Below are positions 9,960-20,518 of a stretch of 64,000 nt of DNA, piece by piece. The notes under the pieces are model-generated. The model was not told the origin of the DNA. It was given only the letters and a program-made list of their open reading frames with translations, and did not search any database. The stretch covers positions 141,315 to 205,314 of the forward strand of contig NZ_CAKXZS010000008.1 of assembly GCF_935822925.1 (NCBI RefSeq), written 5' to 3'. Numbering within the stretch: the stretch's first letter is position 1; every line of letters starts with the position of its first letter. The DNA is from Mesorhizobium ventifaucium. Lineage in GTDB: Bacteria > Pseudomonadota > Alphaproteobacteria > Rhizobiales > Rhizobiaceae. The position numbers and the translations under genes were made by a program.

Positions 9960-10880
9960 ATGGCCACGCAAGCAATTCAGCTCGAAGCAGACTCAAAGGC
10001 CCGGCGTGGATTCCTGCTGGCGCTGGGCGCCTATCTCCTGTGGGGGTTGCTGCCCTTCTATATGAAGGCCGTCGCATATCTGCCGCTGGCCGAAGTCATC
10101 GCGCACCGCATCGTCTGGTCGGTGCCGATCGCGGCGGCCGTTTTGATTTGGGCCGGCCGCACGGCGGATTTTAAAGCGGCGTTGCGTCCGCCGCGCATCA
10201 TTTCTATGGCGGCGCTGACGGCGGCGCTGATTTCGGTCAACTGGGGCATCTATGTCTGGGCCATCGCGGTCGACCGTACCATCGAGACCGCGCTTGGCTA
10301 CTACATCAACCCGCTTGTCAGCGTCGTTGTCGGCGCGCTGCTGCTCAGCGAACGGCTCGACCGGCTGCAAATCGCGGCGGTGGTGCTGGCGGCCATCGCG
10401 GTCGCGGTGCTGACGATCGACGCCGGCAAGCTGCCGTGGGTATCGCTGGTGCTGGCGTTTTCCTTCGCCGCCTACGCCTTCTTCCGCAAGACCCTGCCGA
10501 TCGGTCCCAGCCAGGGTTTCTTGCTCGAAGTGCTGTTGCTGTCGGTGCCGGCGCTCGGCTACATCATCTTCCTCATCGTCACCGGGCAGGACCATTTCGT
10601 CTCCAGTTCCCTGAACGATACCGCACTGCTGATCGGCTGCGGCCCGGTCACCGCCATACCGCTACTGCTGTTTGGCTTCGGGGCCAAGCTGCTGCGTCTC
10701 TCCACCATCGGCATCATGCAGTATATCGCGCCGACCATTGTGTTCGTGATCGCCGTGCTGATTTTCGGCGAACCCTTCGGCAGCACCCAGGCCATCGCCT
10801 TCGGCCTGATCTGGGCGGCGCTGGCGATCTATTCCTGGTCGATGTTCCGCGGCCGCGAGATCCGGCCGGCAATGCGTTAG
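9960..10880 (+). CDS. rarD: RarD-type EamA/DMT permease
   Basis: A 306-residue inner-membrane protein with ten predicted hydrophobic helices in two EamA halves. The opening ARRGFLLALGAYLLWGLLPFYMK and the SVNWGIYVWAI segment with LGYYINPL are hallmarks of the RarD subgroup (chloramphenicol-sensitivity protein). The substrate is unknown; drug/metabolite export is the family assumption. The stop is 14 bp before the GST gene, with agcgaggat between as ribosome site, so the two are likely co-transcribed. Upstream, 83 bp separate it from cimA. Confidence 0.88.
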   Translation: MATQAIQLEADSKARRGFLLALGAYLLWGLLPFYMKAVAYLPLAEVIAHRIVWSVPIAAAVLIWAGRTADFKAALRPPRIISMAALTAALISVNWGIYVWAIAVDRTIETALGYYINPLVSVVVGALLLSERLDRLQIAAVVLAAIAVAVLTIDAGKLPWVSLVLAFSFAAYAFFRKTLPIGPSQGFLLEVLLLSVPALGYIIFLIVTGQDHFVSSSLNDTALLIGCGPVTAIPLLLFGFGAKLLRLSTIGIMQYIAPTIVFVIAVLIFGEPFGSTQAIAFGLIWAALAIYSWSMFRGREIRPAMR

Positions 10881-10894
10881 AGCGAGGATTTTCG

Positions 10895-11581
10895 ATGTAC
10901 GTGCTGCACATAGCAAACAAGAATTACTCCTCATGGTCGCTGCGGCCATGGGTGCTGATGCGGACATTGGACGTCCCCTTCGAGGAGCGGCTGACACCGT
11001 TTCCGACCGGATCGAGTTGGAGCCTCTACCGGCCGTTCTCGCCCAGCGGCCTCGTACCGTGCCTGATTGACGACGGCTGGGCAGTCTGGGATTCGCTCGC
11101 CATCACTGAACATCTGGCCGAGCGCCACACTGGCGTCTGGCCTGCCGACGCGAAGGCGCGAGCCTGGGCGCGGTCGGCAGCGGCCGAAATGCATTCGAGC
11201 TTCACCGCCTTGCGCGGCTCCTGTCCGATGAACTGCGGTGTCCGCGTCGCGCCGGTGACGATGTCGGATGCGCTGAAGCACGACCTCTTCCGTCTCGGCG
11301 ATCTCTGGGACGATGGGCTGCGCCGCTTTGGCGGACCGTTCCTGGCTGGCGATCGCTTCACTGCCGTTGACGCCTTCTTTGCCCCGGTGGCTTTTAGGGT
11401 TCAGTCCTACGGGCTGTCCTTCGAGGGCGCAGCTGCCAGCTATCCGGCGCGATTGCTGGCTCTGCCGGCGATGCGCGAATGGTACGCGGCAGCCCTTGCA
11501 GAGGTGTGGCGCGAGCCGAACCACGAAGCGGAGGTGCGCACTGCCGGCACTGTCATCGAGGATTTTCGCGCAACCTTGTAA
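10895..11581 (+). CDS. Glutathione S-transferase family protein
   Basis: A 228-residue GST with an N-terminal thioredoxin-like domain (residues 1-78). NYSSWSLRPW near residue 10 carries the likely catalytic Ser, and PSGLVPCLID gives the cis-Pro; a WDSLAITEHLAE glutathione-binding motif follows. The rest is the all-helical C-terminal domain, with the AGDRFTAVDAFFAP capping motif. This pattern is usual in proteobacterial stress GSTs. The substrate cannot be inferred. It follows rarD closely and is convergent with the metal transporter gene 8 bp downstream. Confidence 0.9.
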   Translation: MYVLHIANKNYSSWSLRPWVLMRTLDVPFEERLTPFPTGSSWSLYRPFSPSGLVPCLIDDGWAVWDSLAITEHLAERHTGVWPADAKARAWARSAAAEMHSSFTALRGSCPMNCGVRVAPVTMSDALKHDLFRLGDLWDDGLRRFGGPFLAGDRFTAVDAFFAPVAFRVQSYGLSFEGAAASYPARLLALPAMREWYAAALAEVWREPNHEAEVRTAGTVIEDFRATL

Positions 11582-11589
11582 CGGTGCCG

Positions 11590-12591
11590 CTACATCCCGC
11601 GCCCCAGGCGCCTGACGAACAGATAGACGACCACCGCGACCGCGAGCGATATCGCCGACGCCACCCAAAAGCCCACCGGCGTATCGACCAGCGGCAGCCC
11701 GCCGACATTCATGCCGAACAGGCCTGAGATGATCGTCATTGGCAACAGCACCGCGGTCATCACCGACAGCATGTAAAGCAACTGGTTCGACTGCGTCGTC
11801 AGCTTGGCCATCAGCTCGTCCTGCAAGAGCCGGGCGCGCGCCTGCAATTGCTCGCCGTCATGATGCAACGTATGGGCGCGGTGCGAAAGCCGTGCCGCCA
11901 TGTCGTTGATCGCGTCCGGCAGGTCATTGCGATGCGAATGGTCAAGATGGCGGAACAGGCTGGTCAGCGTCGCCATCTGCCGATGGATCACCACCAGTTG
12001 CCGGCGCGCATCGACCAGCGCCTGCCGCTCATTGTGCCATGCATCGCAGACGATGCGGTCCTCGATGCCATCGAGCGTGTCGCCAAGGCCAGCGAGTTCC
12101 GTCGTCATGCCGTCGAGCGACTGGCCCATGACAGCCTCGATCAGTTCGGCCGGAGAGCGGAACTTTCGCGATCCGTTGTCGATCGCCTTGCGGATCTTGT
12201 CGACCGATTGCAGCGGTTGCTTGCGGCCGCCGATCAGCATCATGTCGTTGAAGGCGAAGCGGAAATGGCCAAGCCCGCGCGCCTCCGCCGAATAGTCGTG
12301 GCGCAGGTCCGGCAAATCGCCGTACAGCCAGTCGCCCTCGAGGTCGATATGGCAGCCATGGCCGGCCGACAAGAAGGCATCGCGCACCGGCGGCGGCAAA
12401 GCCGGCTCGGTGGCGATCTCGTGGCGGGCGCGCATGTCGGAAAGCTGGTAGCTGCGCCATGTCCAGTGTGTGGCGGCCGGGTCTTTGGTCCGCACGCCTT
12501 CGGCGGTGAAGTGATAGACGAAGAACAGCCCGTGCTCGTCTGGCAGGTAAGGCGACAGATCGCTGCCGTCTGGATTGAGAGGGATGTTCAT
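11590..12591 (-). CDS. zntB: CorA/ZntB family divalent-cation transporter
   Basis: A 333-residue member of the CorA metal-ion transporter superfamily. A long cytoplasmic alpha/beta N-domain and coiled-coil helix are followed by two C-terminal membrane helices, with the family pore motif GMN at the end of the first (ISGLFGMNVGGLPL). Absence of the MPEL loop and presence of the GMNVGG..P.V pattern fit ZntB rather than Mg-specific CorA, but the ion is not proven. The longer frame to 12654 adds 21 non-homologous residues; MNIPLNPDGS is chosen as the start. The gene is divergent from the lipoprotein gene at 12797. Confidence 0.88.
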   Translation of the reverse strand: MNIPLNPDGSDLSPYLPDEHGLFFVYHFTAEGVRTKDPAATHWTWRSYQLSDMRARHEIATEPALPPPVRDAFLSAGHGCHIDLEGDWLYGDLPDLRHDYSAEARGLGHFRFAFNDMMLIGGRKQPLQSVDKIRKAIDNGSRKFRSPAELIEAVMGQSLDGMTTELAGLGDTLDGIEDRIVCDAWHNERQALVDARRQLVVIHRQMATLTSLFRHLDHSHRNDLPDAINDMAARLSHRAHTLHHDGEQLQARARLLQDELMAKLTTQSNQLLYMLSVMTAVLLPMTIISGLFGMNVGGLPLVDTPVGFWVASAISLAVAVVVYLFVRRLGRGM

Positions 12592-12796
12592 TATCGCGTC
12601 GCCAGTGTCTCGAATACGCCGCGTGGCGGCGACCCAGACTGTGATTATTAGCACGGGCGAACCGTTTTCGTGTGACTGTTTTGACGGTCATCCGAGGCGG
12701 CGTACCAACGCCGTTGTTCGGAGACAGTTTGGAATAATACGTCGTTGACTCGCGTTTGCGTAAAGAGCACGACGCAATCCATGCGGAGGACGTCCG

Positions 12797-14128
12797 ATGC
12801 ACGCCGGCTTCCCACGAAGCCTACTCATAGCGATATTGGGAGCCGTCATGGCGGGCTGCGCTGGCTTTTCGGCGCAGAAAACGGGGGCAATAATCGGCTA
12901 TGGCCCCAACCCAACCTTACCGAAACCAAGACCGACGCTGATCCCGACCGTCAACATCGCCGACGCGAAAGGCTGGCAGAAAGGTGGTACGCCGACCCCG
13001 GCGAACGGGCTGAAGGTGAACGCCTTCGCCACCGGCCTCGACCATCCGCGCTGGCTGCACGTGCTTCCGAACGGGGACGTGCTGGTTGCCGAAACCAATG
13101 CCCCTGCCAAGCATGACGAGGGCTTCAGCCTTAGAAAGGTCTTTATGGACCTGGCTATGAAGCGCGCCGGGGCCGCGACCAAAAGCGCCAACCGCATCAC
13201 GCTCCTGCGCGACACCAATGGCGACGGCATTGCGGATGTGCGCAGGACGTTCGCAGAAGGCCTCAATTCTCCCTTCGGTATGACGCTGTCCAAAGGCATT
13301 CTCTATGTAGCGAATACCGACGCGCTTGTCGCTTTCCCCTACTCCAATGGCCAGACCCGAGCCACAACGCCGCCGGAAAAGATTGTCGACTTACCGGCCG
13401 GAGATCTCAACCATCATTGGACCAAGGATGTGATCGCAAGTCCGGACGGAGGCAAGCTCTATGTCAGCGTCGGCTCCAACAGTAACGTGGGAGAAAACGG
13501 CATGACCGCGGAGAAGAACCGCGCCGCCGTCCTTGAAGTGGACCGGTCGACCCGCCGTACCCGGGTCTTCGCGTCAGGGCTGCGCAACCCGAACGGGCTC
13601 TCCCGGAACCCTGAAACCGGCAAGCTTTGGGTCGCCGTGAACGAGCGTGACGAGATCGGCGACGATCTCGTGCCGGACTACATGACCTCGGTTCGTGACG
13701 GCGCTTTTTACGGCTGGCCCTACAGCTATTTCGGACAGAACGTCGACGAACGCGTCAAGCCGCAGCGCCCCGATCTCGTGGCTAGCGCGGTCAAGCCCGA
13801 CTATGCGCTGGGTTCCCATACCGCCTCGCTGGGACTGACCTTCTCCAAAGGCGCGTCGCTCGGCCCAGCCTACGGCAACGGCGCGTTCGTTGGCCAGCAC
13901 GGCTCGTGGAACAGAAGTGTGCTCAGCGGTTACAAGGTGATCTTCGTGCCGTTCCGAGGTGGTAAACCGAGCGGTCCCCCGAAAGATGTGCTCGCTGGCT
14001 TCGTTGGGCGTGACGGCAAGGCGATGGGCCGTCCGGTCGGCGTTGCTATCGATGAGACCGGCGCACTGCTCGTCGCCGACGATGTCGGCAATGTCATCTG
14101 GCGGGTCAGTAGGGCAGTAGGGCAGTAG
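12797..14128 (+). CDS. Sorbosone dehydrogenase/PQQ-type beta-propeller lipoprotein
   Basis: A 443-residue exported protein of the L-sorbosone/glucose dehydrogenase (GDH-type six-blade propeller) family. The N-terminal segment [13 protein letters not shown] resembles a lipobox with Cys at residue 21, so outer- or inner-membrane anchoring is likely. Propeller motifs include [31 protein letters not shown] (calcium-loop like), [11 protein letters not shown] and the late GQHGSWNRS. Electron acceptor and sugar are unknown. It is a single-gene unit divergent from zntB. Its 3' end carries an 8-bp triplicate direct repeat (14107-14130) that covers the stop codon. Confidence 0.85.
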   Translation: MHAGFPRSLLIAILGAVMAGCAGFSAQKTGAIIGYGPNPTLPKPRPTLIPTVNIADAKGWQKGGTPTPANGLKVNAFATGLDHPRWLHVLPNGDVLVAETNAPAKHDEGFSLRKVFMDLAMKRAGAATKSANRITLLRDTNGDGIADVRRTFAEGLNSPFGMTLSKGILYVANTDALVAFPYSNGQTRATTPPEKIVDLPAGDLNHHWTKDVIASPDGGKLYVSVGSNSNVGENGMTAEKNRAAVLEVDRSTRRTRVFASGLRNPNGLSRNPETGKLWVAVNERDEIGDDLVPDYMTSVRDGAFYGWPYSYFGQNVDERVKPQRPDLVASAVKPDYALGSHTASLGLTFSKGASLGPAYGNGAFVGQHGSWNRSVLSGYKVIFVPFRGGKPSGPPKDVLAGFVGRDGKAMGRPVGVAIDETGALLVADDVGNVIWRVSRAVGQ

Positions 14129-14157
14129 GGCAGGCGCGGCATGCACTACATACTCCC

Positions 14158-14769
14158 CTAAAGCTTGTCGATCACCGACTGCACACCTTCGGTCGGTGCG
14201 TCGACCGACGATCCCGCGACCATGATGGCAGCGACGATCGCTTCCGGATCGTCGACCACCAGCGGCCGGACCCGCTGCGCGGTGTGGATGAAGCCTTCGG
14301 CCATCATATGGTCGAGCAGCGCCAGCATCGGGTCCCAGAATCCTCCAACGTTGCCGAAGACGATCGGCTTGCGATGATGGCCGAGCTGGCCCCAGGTCAT
14401 GATCTCGATGATTTCCTCGACCGTGCCGATGCCGCCCGGAAGCGCCACAAACGCGTCGGATTTCTCGAACATCGTATGCTTGCGCTCGTGCATGTTTTCG
14501 GTGATGACGAGCTCGTCAAGCCGGTCAAGCGCGGTTTCGGTGGCCTCCCTGTTGATCAGGAAGCGCGGAATGATCCCCGTCACCTTGCCGCCGGCCCGCA
14601 TTGCGCCCTCGGCGACGGCTCCCATGATGCCCCTGGTGCCGCCGCCATAGATCAGACGCAGGCCGGACTTGGCGATCGAACGCCCAAGCAGGTGTCCGGC
14701 CTTGGCATAGGTTACATCGCGGCCCGGAGACGAGCCGCAATAGACGCAGATGGATCGAATCGTGTTCAT
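14158..14769 (-). CDS. LOG family protein (cytokinin riboside 5'-monophosphate phosphoribohydrolase)
   Basis: A 203-residue Rossmann-type LOG protein, often misnamed lysine decarboxylase. The active-site motif PGGIGTVEE is present with its Glu, together with the SRxGL-like YGGGTRGIMG nucleotide loop and the ICVYCGSSPG start. Family enzymes release cytokinin bases from nucleotides or act on related ribonucleotides; in a plant-associated bacterium this could matter, but housekeeping nucleotide turnover is equally possible. The frame extends 22 residues further upstream; MNTIRSICVYCG is the conserved start. It is convergent with the lipoprotein gene, with no clear terminator between them. Confidence 0.9.
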   Translation of the reverse strand: MNTIRSICVYCGSSPGRDVTYAKAGHLLGRSIAKSGLRLIYGGGTRGIMGAVAEGAMRAGGKVTGIIPRFLINREATETALDRLDELVITENMHERKHTMFEKSDAFVALPGGIGTVEEIIEIMTWGQLGHHRKPIVFGNVGGFWDPMLALLDHMMAEGFIHTAQRVRPLVVDDPEAIVAAIMVAGSSVDAPTEGVQSVIDKL

Positions 14770-14914
14770 GAGATGATTGGTGATTGGGTCTTTATTCGCG
14801 GTCAAGCCCGGACGGGGTTTTTCTTGTCGGCCCACTTTTCTCGTCGACCCCTTTTTCTTGTCGGCTTGGGCAAAACAGGCTAGACCGGCATTAGGTGGCT
14901 AAGGGCAGGGAAAT

Positions 14915-16318
14915 ATGACAATTAATCCAGTAAAGGCGCTTTTGTTCGCCGTCGGCGGCTCCATCGCCGCGGCGGGGACCGCCTATGTGTCAGGCGCGCT
15001 CGACCCGTATCTCAATCGTGCGCCGCCGGCGGAAGTGGCATCGCTGACGCCGCCGGTGGAGAAGCCGGCCGAGCCGGCGACCGATGCACCGCCTCCGCCG
15101 GCGCCGGCCACAGCTGCGATGGCACCAGCAGCGCCGGCCACGGCCGATGCGATCGCGCCGACCTTCGATGTCGTTAGGGTCGAAATCAAGGGCTCTATCG
15201 TCGTCGCCGGCAATGCCGCACCCAACGCCAAGGTCGAGATTCTCAACGGTTCTACGGTTCTCGGCTCGACGGTCGCCGGTGCCGATGGCGCTTTTGCCAT
15301 CGTCCTCGACGATCCGCTGAAACCCGGCGATTACACGATCGCGCTGCGCTCGATGACCGGCAATGTCGTGACGCCCTCGGCGCAGACGGCTATCGTCTCG
15401 ATTCCCAAGAGTCCTGCTGGCCAGGTGCTGGCGATGATCGAGGAGCCAGGCAAGGCCTCCGAATTGCTCACCGTTCCTACACCCGAAACAAAGCCTGGAT
15501 CGCCGCCTGCCGGCGACAAGGCGGCCGCCCCGGCTGCCGAGGACTCCGCTGTCGGGGACCCCGCTGCCGCAGCACCAACCCCAGCCGCACCGGCTGCCAC
15601 GTCGGCCACTGTCGAAGCCGCGCCCGCTCCGGGCGGGCCGGCCCCACCGGCGACACCAGCTGCAGGGCCAAAGGTCGTCGTCGAAGCGATCGAGATCGAC
15701 GGCAACAAGATCTTCGTCGCCGGGCTCGCCGACCCCGGCCGCAAGGTGCGCGCCTATGCCAACGATATCTTGCTCGGCGACGCGAAGACTTCGCCCGACG
15801 GCCATTTCCTGGTCGAGGCGACACGCAACATTCCGGTCGGCACCTACACGATCCACGTCGATGCGCTCGATGCCGACGGGGTCAAGGTGGTGGCCCGTGC
15901 CGCCGTGCCGTTCGAGCGCGAGCCGGGCGAGTCGATCGCCGCCGTGGCGCCTGCCGAGGCAAAGCCGGCCGCGCCGGCAACCACGCCTGCGGCGCCCGCG
16001 GCCGAGGCGCCAGCCGATGTGGCGGCTGCGACGCCCCAGGCTGAAGTGCCCGAGACCGCGGCGCCGAAGCTCGAACACGCCGACAGCGCCGTTATCATCC
16101 GCCGCCACGATACGCTGTGGCGGATTTCGCGGCGCGTCTACGGCCAAGGCGTTCGCTACTCGACCATCTACCTCGCCAATCAGGATCAGATCAGGAATCC
16201 CGACCGCATCTGGCCGGGGCAGGTGTTCAAGGTCCCCGGAAAATCGCAGGAAGGCGAAGCCGCCAACCTCAAGGCGATGGGTGACCAGATGACGACGGCC
16301 CCGACAAAGGCCAACTAG
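14915..16318 (+). CDS. LysM-domain envelope protein with Ig-like repeats
   Basis: A 467-residue protein with an N-terminal membrane or signal helix (residues 6-26). A Pro/Ala-rich linker is followed by a first Ig-like beta domain (VEIKGSIVVAGNAAPNAKVEI, about 88-150), a second low-complexity Ala/Pro linker, a second Ig-like domain (IEIDGNKIFVAGLADPGRKV, about 255-320) and a C-terminal LysM motif (IIRRHDTLWRISRRVYGQG to WPGQVFKVP, about 390-440). LysM binds peptidoglycan, so periplasmic cell-wall association is expected. The family is common in Rhizobiales next to LOG genes in my memory. No catalytic domain is visible. Confidence 0.85.
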   Translation: MTINPVKALLFAVGGSIAAAGTAYVSGALDPYLNRAPPAEVASLTPPVEKPAEPATDAPPPPAPATAAMAPAAPATADAIAPTFDVVRVEIKGSIVVAGNAAPNAKVEILNGSTVLGSTVAGADGAFAIVLDDPLKPGDYTIALRSMTGNVVTPSAQTAIVSIPKSPAGQVLAMIEEPGKASELLTVPTPETKPGSPPAGDKAAAPAAEDSAVGDPAAAAPTPAAPAATSATVEAAPAPGGPAPPATPAAGPKVVVEAIEIDGNKIFVAGLADPGRKVRAYANDILLGDAKTSPDGHFLVEATRNIPVGTYTIHVDALDADGVKVVARAAVPFEREPGESIAAVAPAEAKPAAPATTPAAPAAEAPADVAAATPQAEVPETAAPKLEHADSAVIIRRHDTLWRISRRVYGQGVRYSTIYLANQDQIRNPDRIWPGQVFKVPGKSQEGEAANLKAMGDQMTTAPTKAN

Positions 16319-16358
16319 AAATCCTTTTCTTCTCTGGCGGGCTCTTGCGGAAAGTTCA

Positions 16359-16387
16359 TTCATCGTCTATCGCCGATAGACGATGAA
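16359..16387. promoter_or_regulatory. Perfect 29-bp palindrome covering the arsR-like start codon
   Basis: Arms of 14 bases (ttcatcgtctatcg at 16359-16372, cgatagacgatgaa at 16374-16387) match perfectly around one central base. The ATG at 16383-16385 lies inside the right arm. No ribosome binding site precedes it, so the transcript may be leaderless with the operator at the transcription start. The most economical reading is an autorepressor site for the ArsR protein it begins. Confidence 0.8.
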
Positions 16388-16709
16388 CGCTCCCTTGATC
16401 GAGAAGACCTGCGGCTTCGCCGACAGCCAGACCGTCGCCGCGAAGCTCGCCGCGCTTTCGCATCCGACCCGGATCGAAATTCTCCGGCACCTTTCGGCCA
16501 GCCGCTCCTGCTGCTGCCGCGAGATCGTCGACCATCTCGACCTGGCGCAGTCCACCGTTTCGCAGCACCTAAAGATATTGGTCGATGCCGGGCTCGTCCG
16601 CTACGAGCCGGATCGGCAACGCTCGCGCTATGAAGTCGACAGCGATGCGCTCGAAGATGTTTCCGCATCGCTGGCCGCACTGGTCAATTCGTGCTGCTCC
16701 GGCCGCTAG
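16383..16709 (+). CDS. ArsR/SmtB family metal- or thiol-sensing repressor
   Basis: A 108-residue winged-helix repressor. The helix-turn-helix is ALSHPTRIEILRHL ... REIVDHLDLAQSTVSQHLKIL. In place of the ELCVCDL metal motif it has three adjacent cysteines (Cys43-45, SCCCRE), with a further Cys10 and a C-terminal Cys104-Cys105 pair. Sensing of As(III)/Sb(III), another soft metal or an oxidant is therefore plausible but unproven. The start codon sits inside a perfect palindrome. The ABC exporter gene begins 100 bp downstream and is the obvious candidate co-regulated target. An alternative start further downstream is possible but would remove Cys10. Confidence 0.88.
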   Translation: MNAPLIEKTCGFADSQTVAAKLAALSHPTRIEILRHLSASRSCCCREIVDHLDLAQSTVSQHLKILVDAGLVRYEPDRQRSRYEVDSDALEDVSASLAALVNSCCSGR

Positions 16710-16713
16710 ACTA

Positions 16714-16795
16714 TCATCCCGAACCGAAGGACCGCGTCTGCGAAAAGTGGAAGCCGGTGTTCTGAAAAGATCATGGTCAAAGCAATAAGAAATAC
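16714..16795. repeat. Degenerate intergenic repeat, copy B
   Basis: The segment contains cgaaaagtggaagccggt and gaaaagatcatggtcaaa, matching the signature of the better-preserved copy at 39579-39628. It fills the gap between the ArsR gene and the ABC exporter. It is too degenerate for a stable hairpin, so it looks like a decayed member of the same dispersed family. Confidence 0.5.
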
Positions 16796-16809
16796 GAAAA
16801 GGCGATAAA

Positions 16810-18696
<1,887 letters not shown>

Positions 18697-18699
18697 CCC

Positions 18700-19572
18700 T
18701 TACGGCCAGCCAGCGCCCGGCGCGGAAGCCTCGATGCTGAGCACCAGGCCGGTGCGGGCGTCGCTGATCATGTGTTCGAAGCCGCGCCATTCGGCGGCGA
18801 CGATGAACAGCGTCTTGCCCTCGGCGCCGCCGAGCATGCAGGCAAAGCAGCCGCGATCGGCATCGACGCTGTCGAGCATCGCCCCGCCCTCGCGCACCCG
18901 CACGCAGTGCCGGTTGGGGACGTCGGCATACCAGATGGCGCCGTCGGCATCGAGGCAGATGCCATCGGGAAAGCCGTTGCCGAGGTCGGCCCATCGCCGC
19001 CGGTTGGCAAGGCTGCCATCGGCGGCGATGTCGAAGGCGGTCAGCCTGTTGGCGTGGGACTCGGCGACGATCAACGTCTTGTTGTCAGGCGACACCGCCA
19101 TCCCATTGGCGAAGGCGATCTTGTCTGCCACCTGCCGCACGGACCCGTCCGGGGCAATCAGCACGATGGTGCCGGGGCCGAAATGCTGGCCGGGAAGCGG
19201 CGCTGGCCCACCGCCATTGACGTAGATGTTGCCGCGCCCGTCGACGACGATCTCGTTCCAGGCGTTCCCTGAGAGGTGTCGCAGATCGGCGTGGGTGACC
19301 AGCGTCCCGTCTGCTTCCTGGCGCAGCACCAACCCCTCACGCCCGCAGACGACGACCAGGCGACCGTCCGGCAGCCAATCGACCGAATAGGGCAGGGTGG
19401 CCGGCACGGTGAGCATGATCTCACTGTTGCCGTCGGCATCGACGGCGATGATCTGGCCGGTTCCCCAGTTGCAGAACCAAAGCCTGCCATCATGCCAGCG
19501 CGGCGATTCGCCGAACGCCAGACCGTTCATCACGACCCGCGCTTCCTTTGCTGCTGATTTCTGTGACAGCAT
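18700..19572 (-). CDS. SMP-30/gluconolactonase/LRE family protein
   Basis: A 290-residue six-bladed beta-propeller of the SMP-30 family, calcium- or zinc-dependent lactonases acting on sugar lactones. FGESPRWHDGRLWFCNWGTG carries the metal Glu, GNAWNEIVVDGRGNIYVNG the Asn ligand, and FANGMAVSPDNKTLIVAES plus FPDGICLDADGAIWYAD the third blade and Asp ligand. The frame runs 89 codons further upstream without homology. The chosen ATG at 19572 has GGAGG nine bases before it. Substrate is unknown. It is divergent from psd with about 245 bp between. Confidence 0.9.
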   Translation of the reverse strand: MLSQKSAAKEARVVMNGLAFGESPRWHDGRLWFCNWGTGQIIAVDADGNSEIMLTVPATLPYSVDWLPDGRLVVVCGREGLVLRQEADGTLVTHADLRHLSGNAWNEIVVDGRGNIYVNGGGPAPLPGQHFGPGTIVLIAPDGSVRQVADKIAFANGMAVSPDNKTLIVAESHANRLTAFDIAADGSLANRRRWADLGNGFPDGICLDADGAIWYADVPNRHCVRVREGGAMLDSVDADRGCFACMLGGAEGKTLFIVAAEWRGFEHMISDARTGLVLSIEASAPGAGWP

Positions 19573-19816
19573 TTGTTGCCTCCAGCTTTCGTTCGGCGGG
19601 CGCTTTGATAAGGCCCGTATCTCCAAGGACGCATGAGACCGGCTCGCCCCGACAACTGTCATGCCTTTGTGGACAGGCTCATTGGACCCTTCCAACGCCC
19701 GCGATCGACTAATACGGACGAGAACGCCCCGATCCGGCGTTCCCTCATTGTTGCGTTGCGACCACAGGGTGTTTCCGCTATGGAGGCCGGACCTGAAACT
19801 AGGCTGTTTCCATTCC

Positions 19817-20515
19817 ATGGACCTCGTCGACACGATCAAGAAAACGTTTGTTCCGATCCATCGCGAAGGCTATCCGTTTATCGCCGCCTTCGCAGCGGTG
19901 ACGCTTTTCCTCGGCTATTTCTCTTCGATCCTGTTCTGGGTCTGCCTCATCCTGACGGCCTGGTGCGTCTATTTCTTCCGCGATCCCGAGCGCGTCACGC
20001 CGGTCGACGACCGGCTGGTGGTGAGCCCGGCCGACGGCATCATCACGGCGGTCGGTCCGGCAGTGCCACCGCGCGAACTTGGCCTCGGCGGCGGCGAGAT
20101 GACCCGCATCTCGGTGTTCATGGACGTCTTCTCCTGCCATGTGAACCGGGCTCCGGTGCGCGGCCGCATCACAAGGATAGAGCATCGGCCTGGCCAGTTC
20201 CTCAACGCCGCACTCGACAAGGCGAGCGCCGACAACGAGCGCAACGGGCTGGTCATCGACAGTCCCAACGGCACGGTGGCTGCGGTGCAAATCGCCGGCC
20301 TCGTGGCGCGGCGCATCGTCTGCTGGGCCGAGACCGGCGGCACGATCGGTATCGGCGAGCGCTTCGGGCTGATCCGCTTCGGCTCGCGCGTCGATGTGTT
20401 CCTGCCGTCGACCGCAACACCGCGTGTCGCCGTCGGCCAGACCGCGGTTGGTGGTGAAACCATACTGGCCGAATTCGGCGGCATTGCCGCAACGCCGCTC
20501 GTGCGGGTGTCCTGA
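19817..20515 (+). CDS. psd: Phosphatidylserine decarboxylase proenzyme
   Basis: A 232-residue short-type (archaeal/rhizobial-like) phosphatidylserine decarboxylase that makes phosphatidylethanolamine at the inner membrane. It is self-cleaved at a Gly-Ser bond to generate the pyruvoyl cofactor; the [11 protein letters not shown] motif near residue 195 provides this site. The N-terminus has two membrane-associated helices, then [10 protein letters not shown] and [25 protein letters not shown] contains the conserved active-site His. The next gene, pssA, supplies its substrate and begins 4 bp after the stop, so they form an operon. Confidence 0.95.
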   Translation: MDLVDTIKKTFVPIHREGYPFIAAFAAVTLFLGYFSSILFWVCLILTAWCVYFFRDPERVTPVDDRLVVSPADGIITAVGPAVPPRELGLGGGEMTRISVFMDVFSCHVNRAPVRGRITRIEHRPGQFLNAALDKASADNERNGLVIDSPNGTVAAVQIAGLVARRIVCWAETGGTIGIGERFGLIRFGSRVDVFLPSTATPRVAVGQTAVGGETILAEFGGIAATPLVRVS

Positions 20516-20518
20516 GCC

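Noticed and set aside
14990..16363. 457-residue open frame on the minus strand opposite the LysM gene
   Set aside because: Arg/Gly-rich, no family motif, mirror of a GC-rich coding strand; the plus-strand gene has clear domains.
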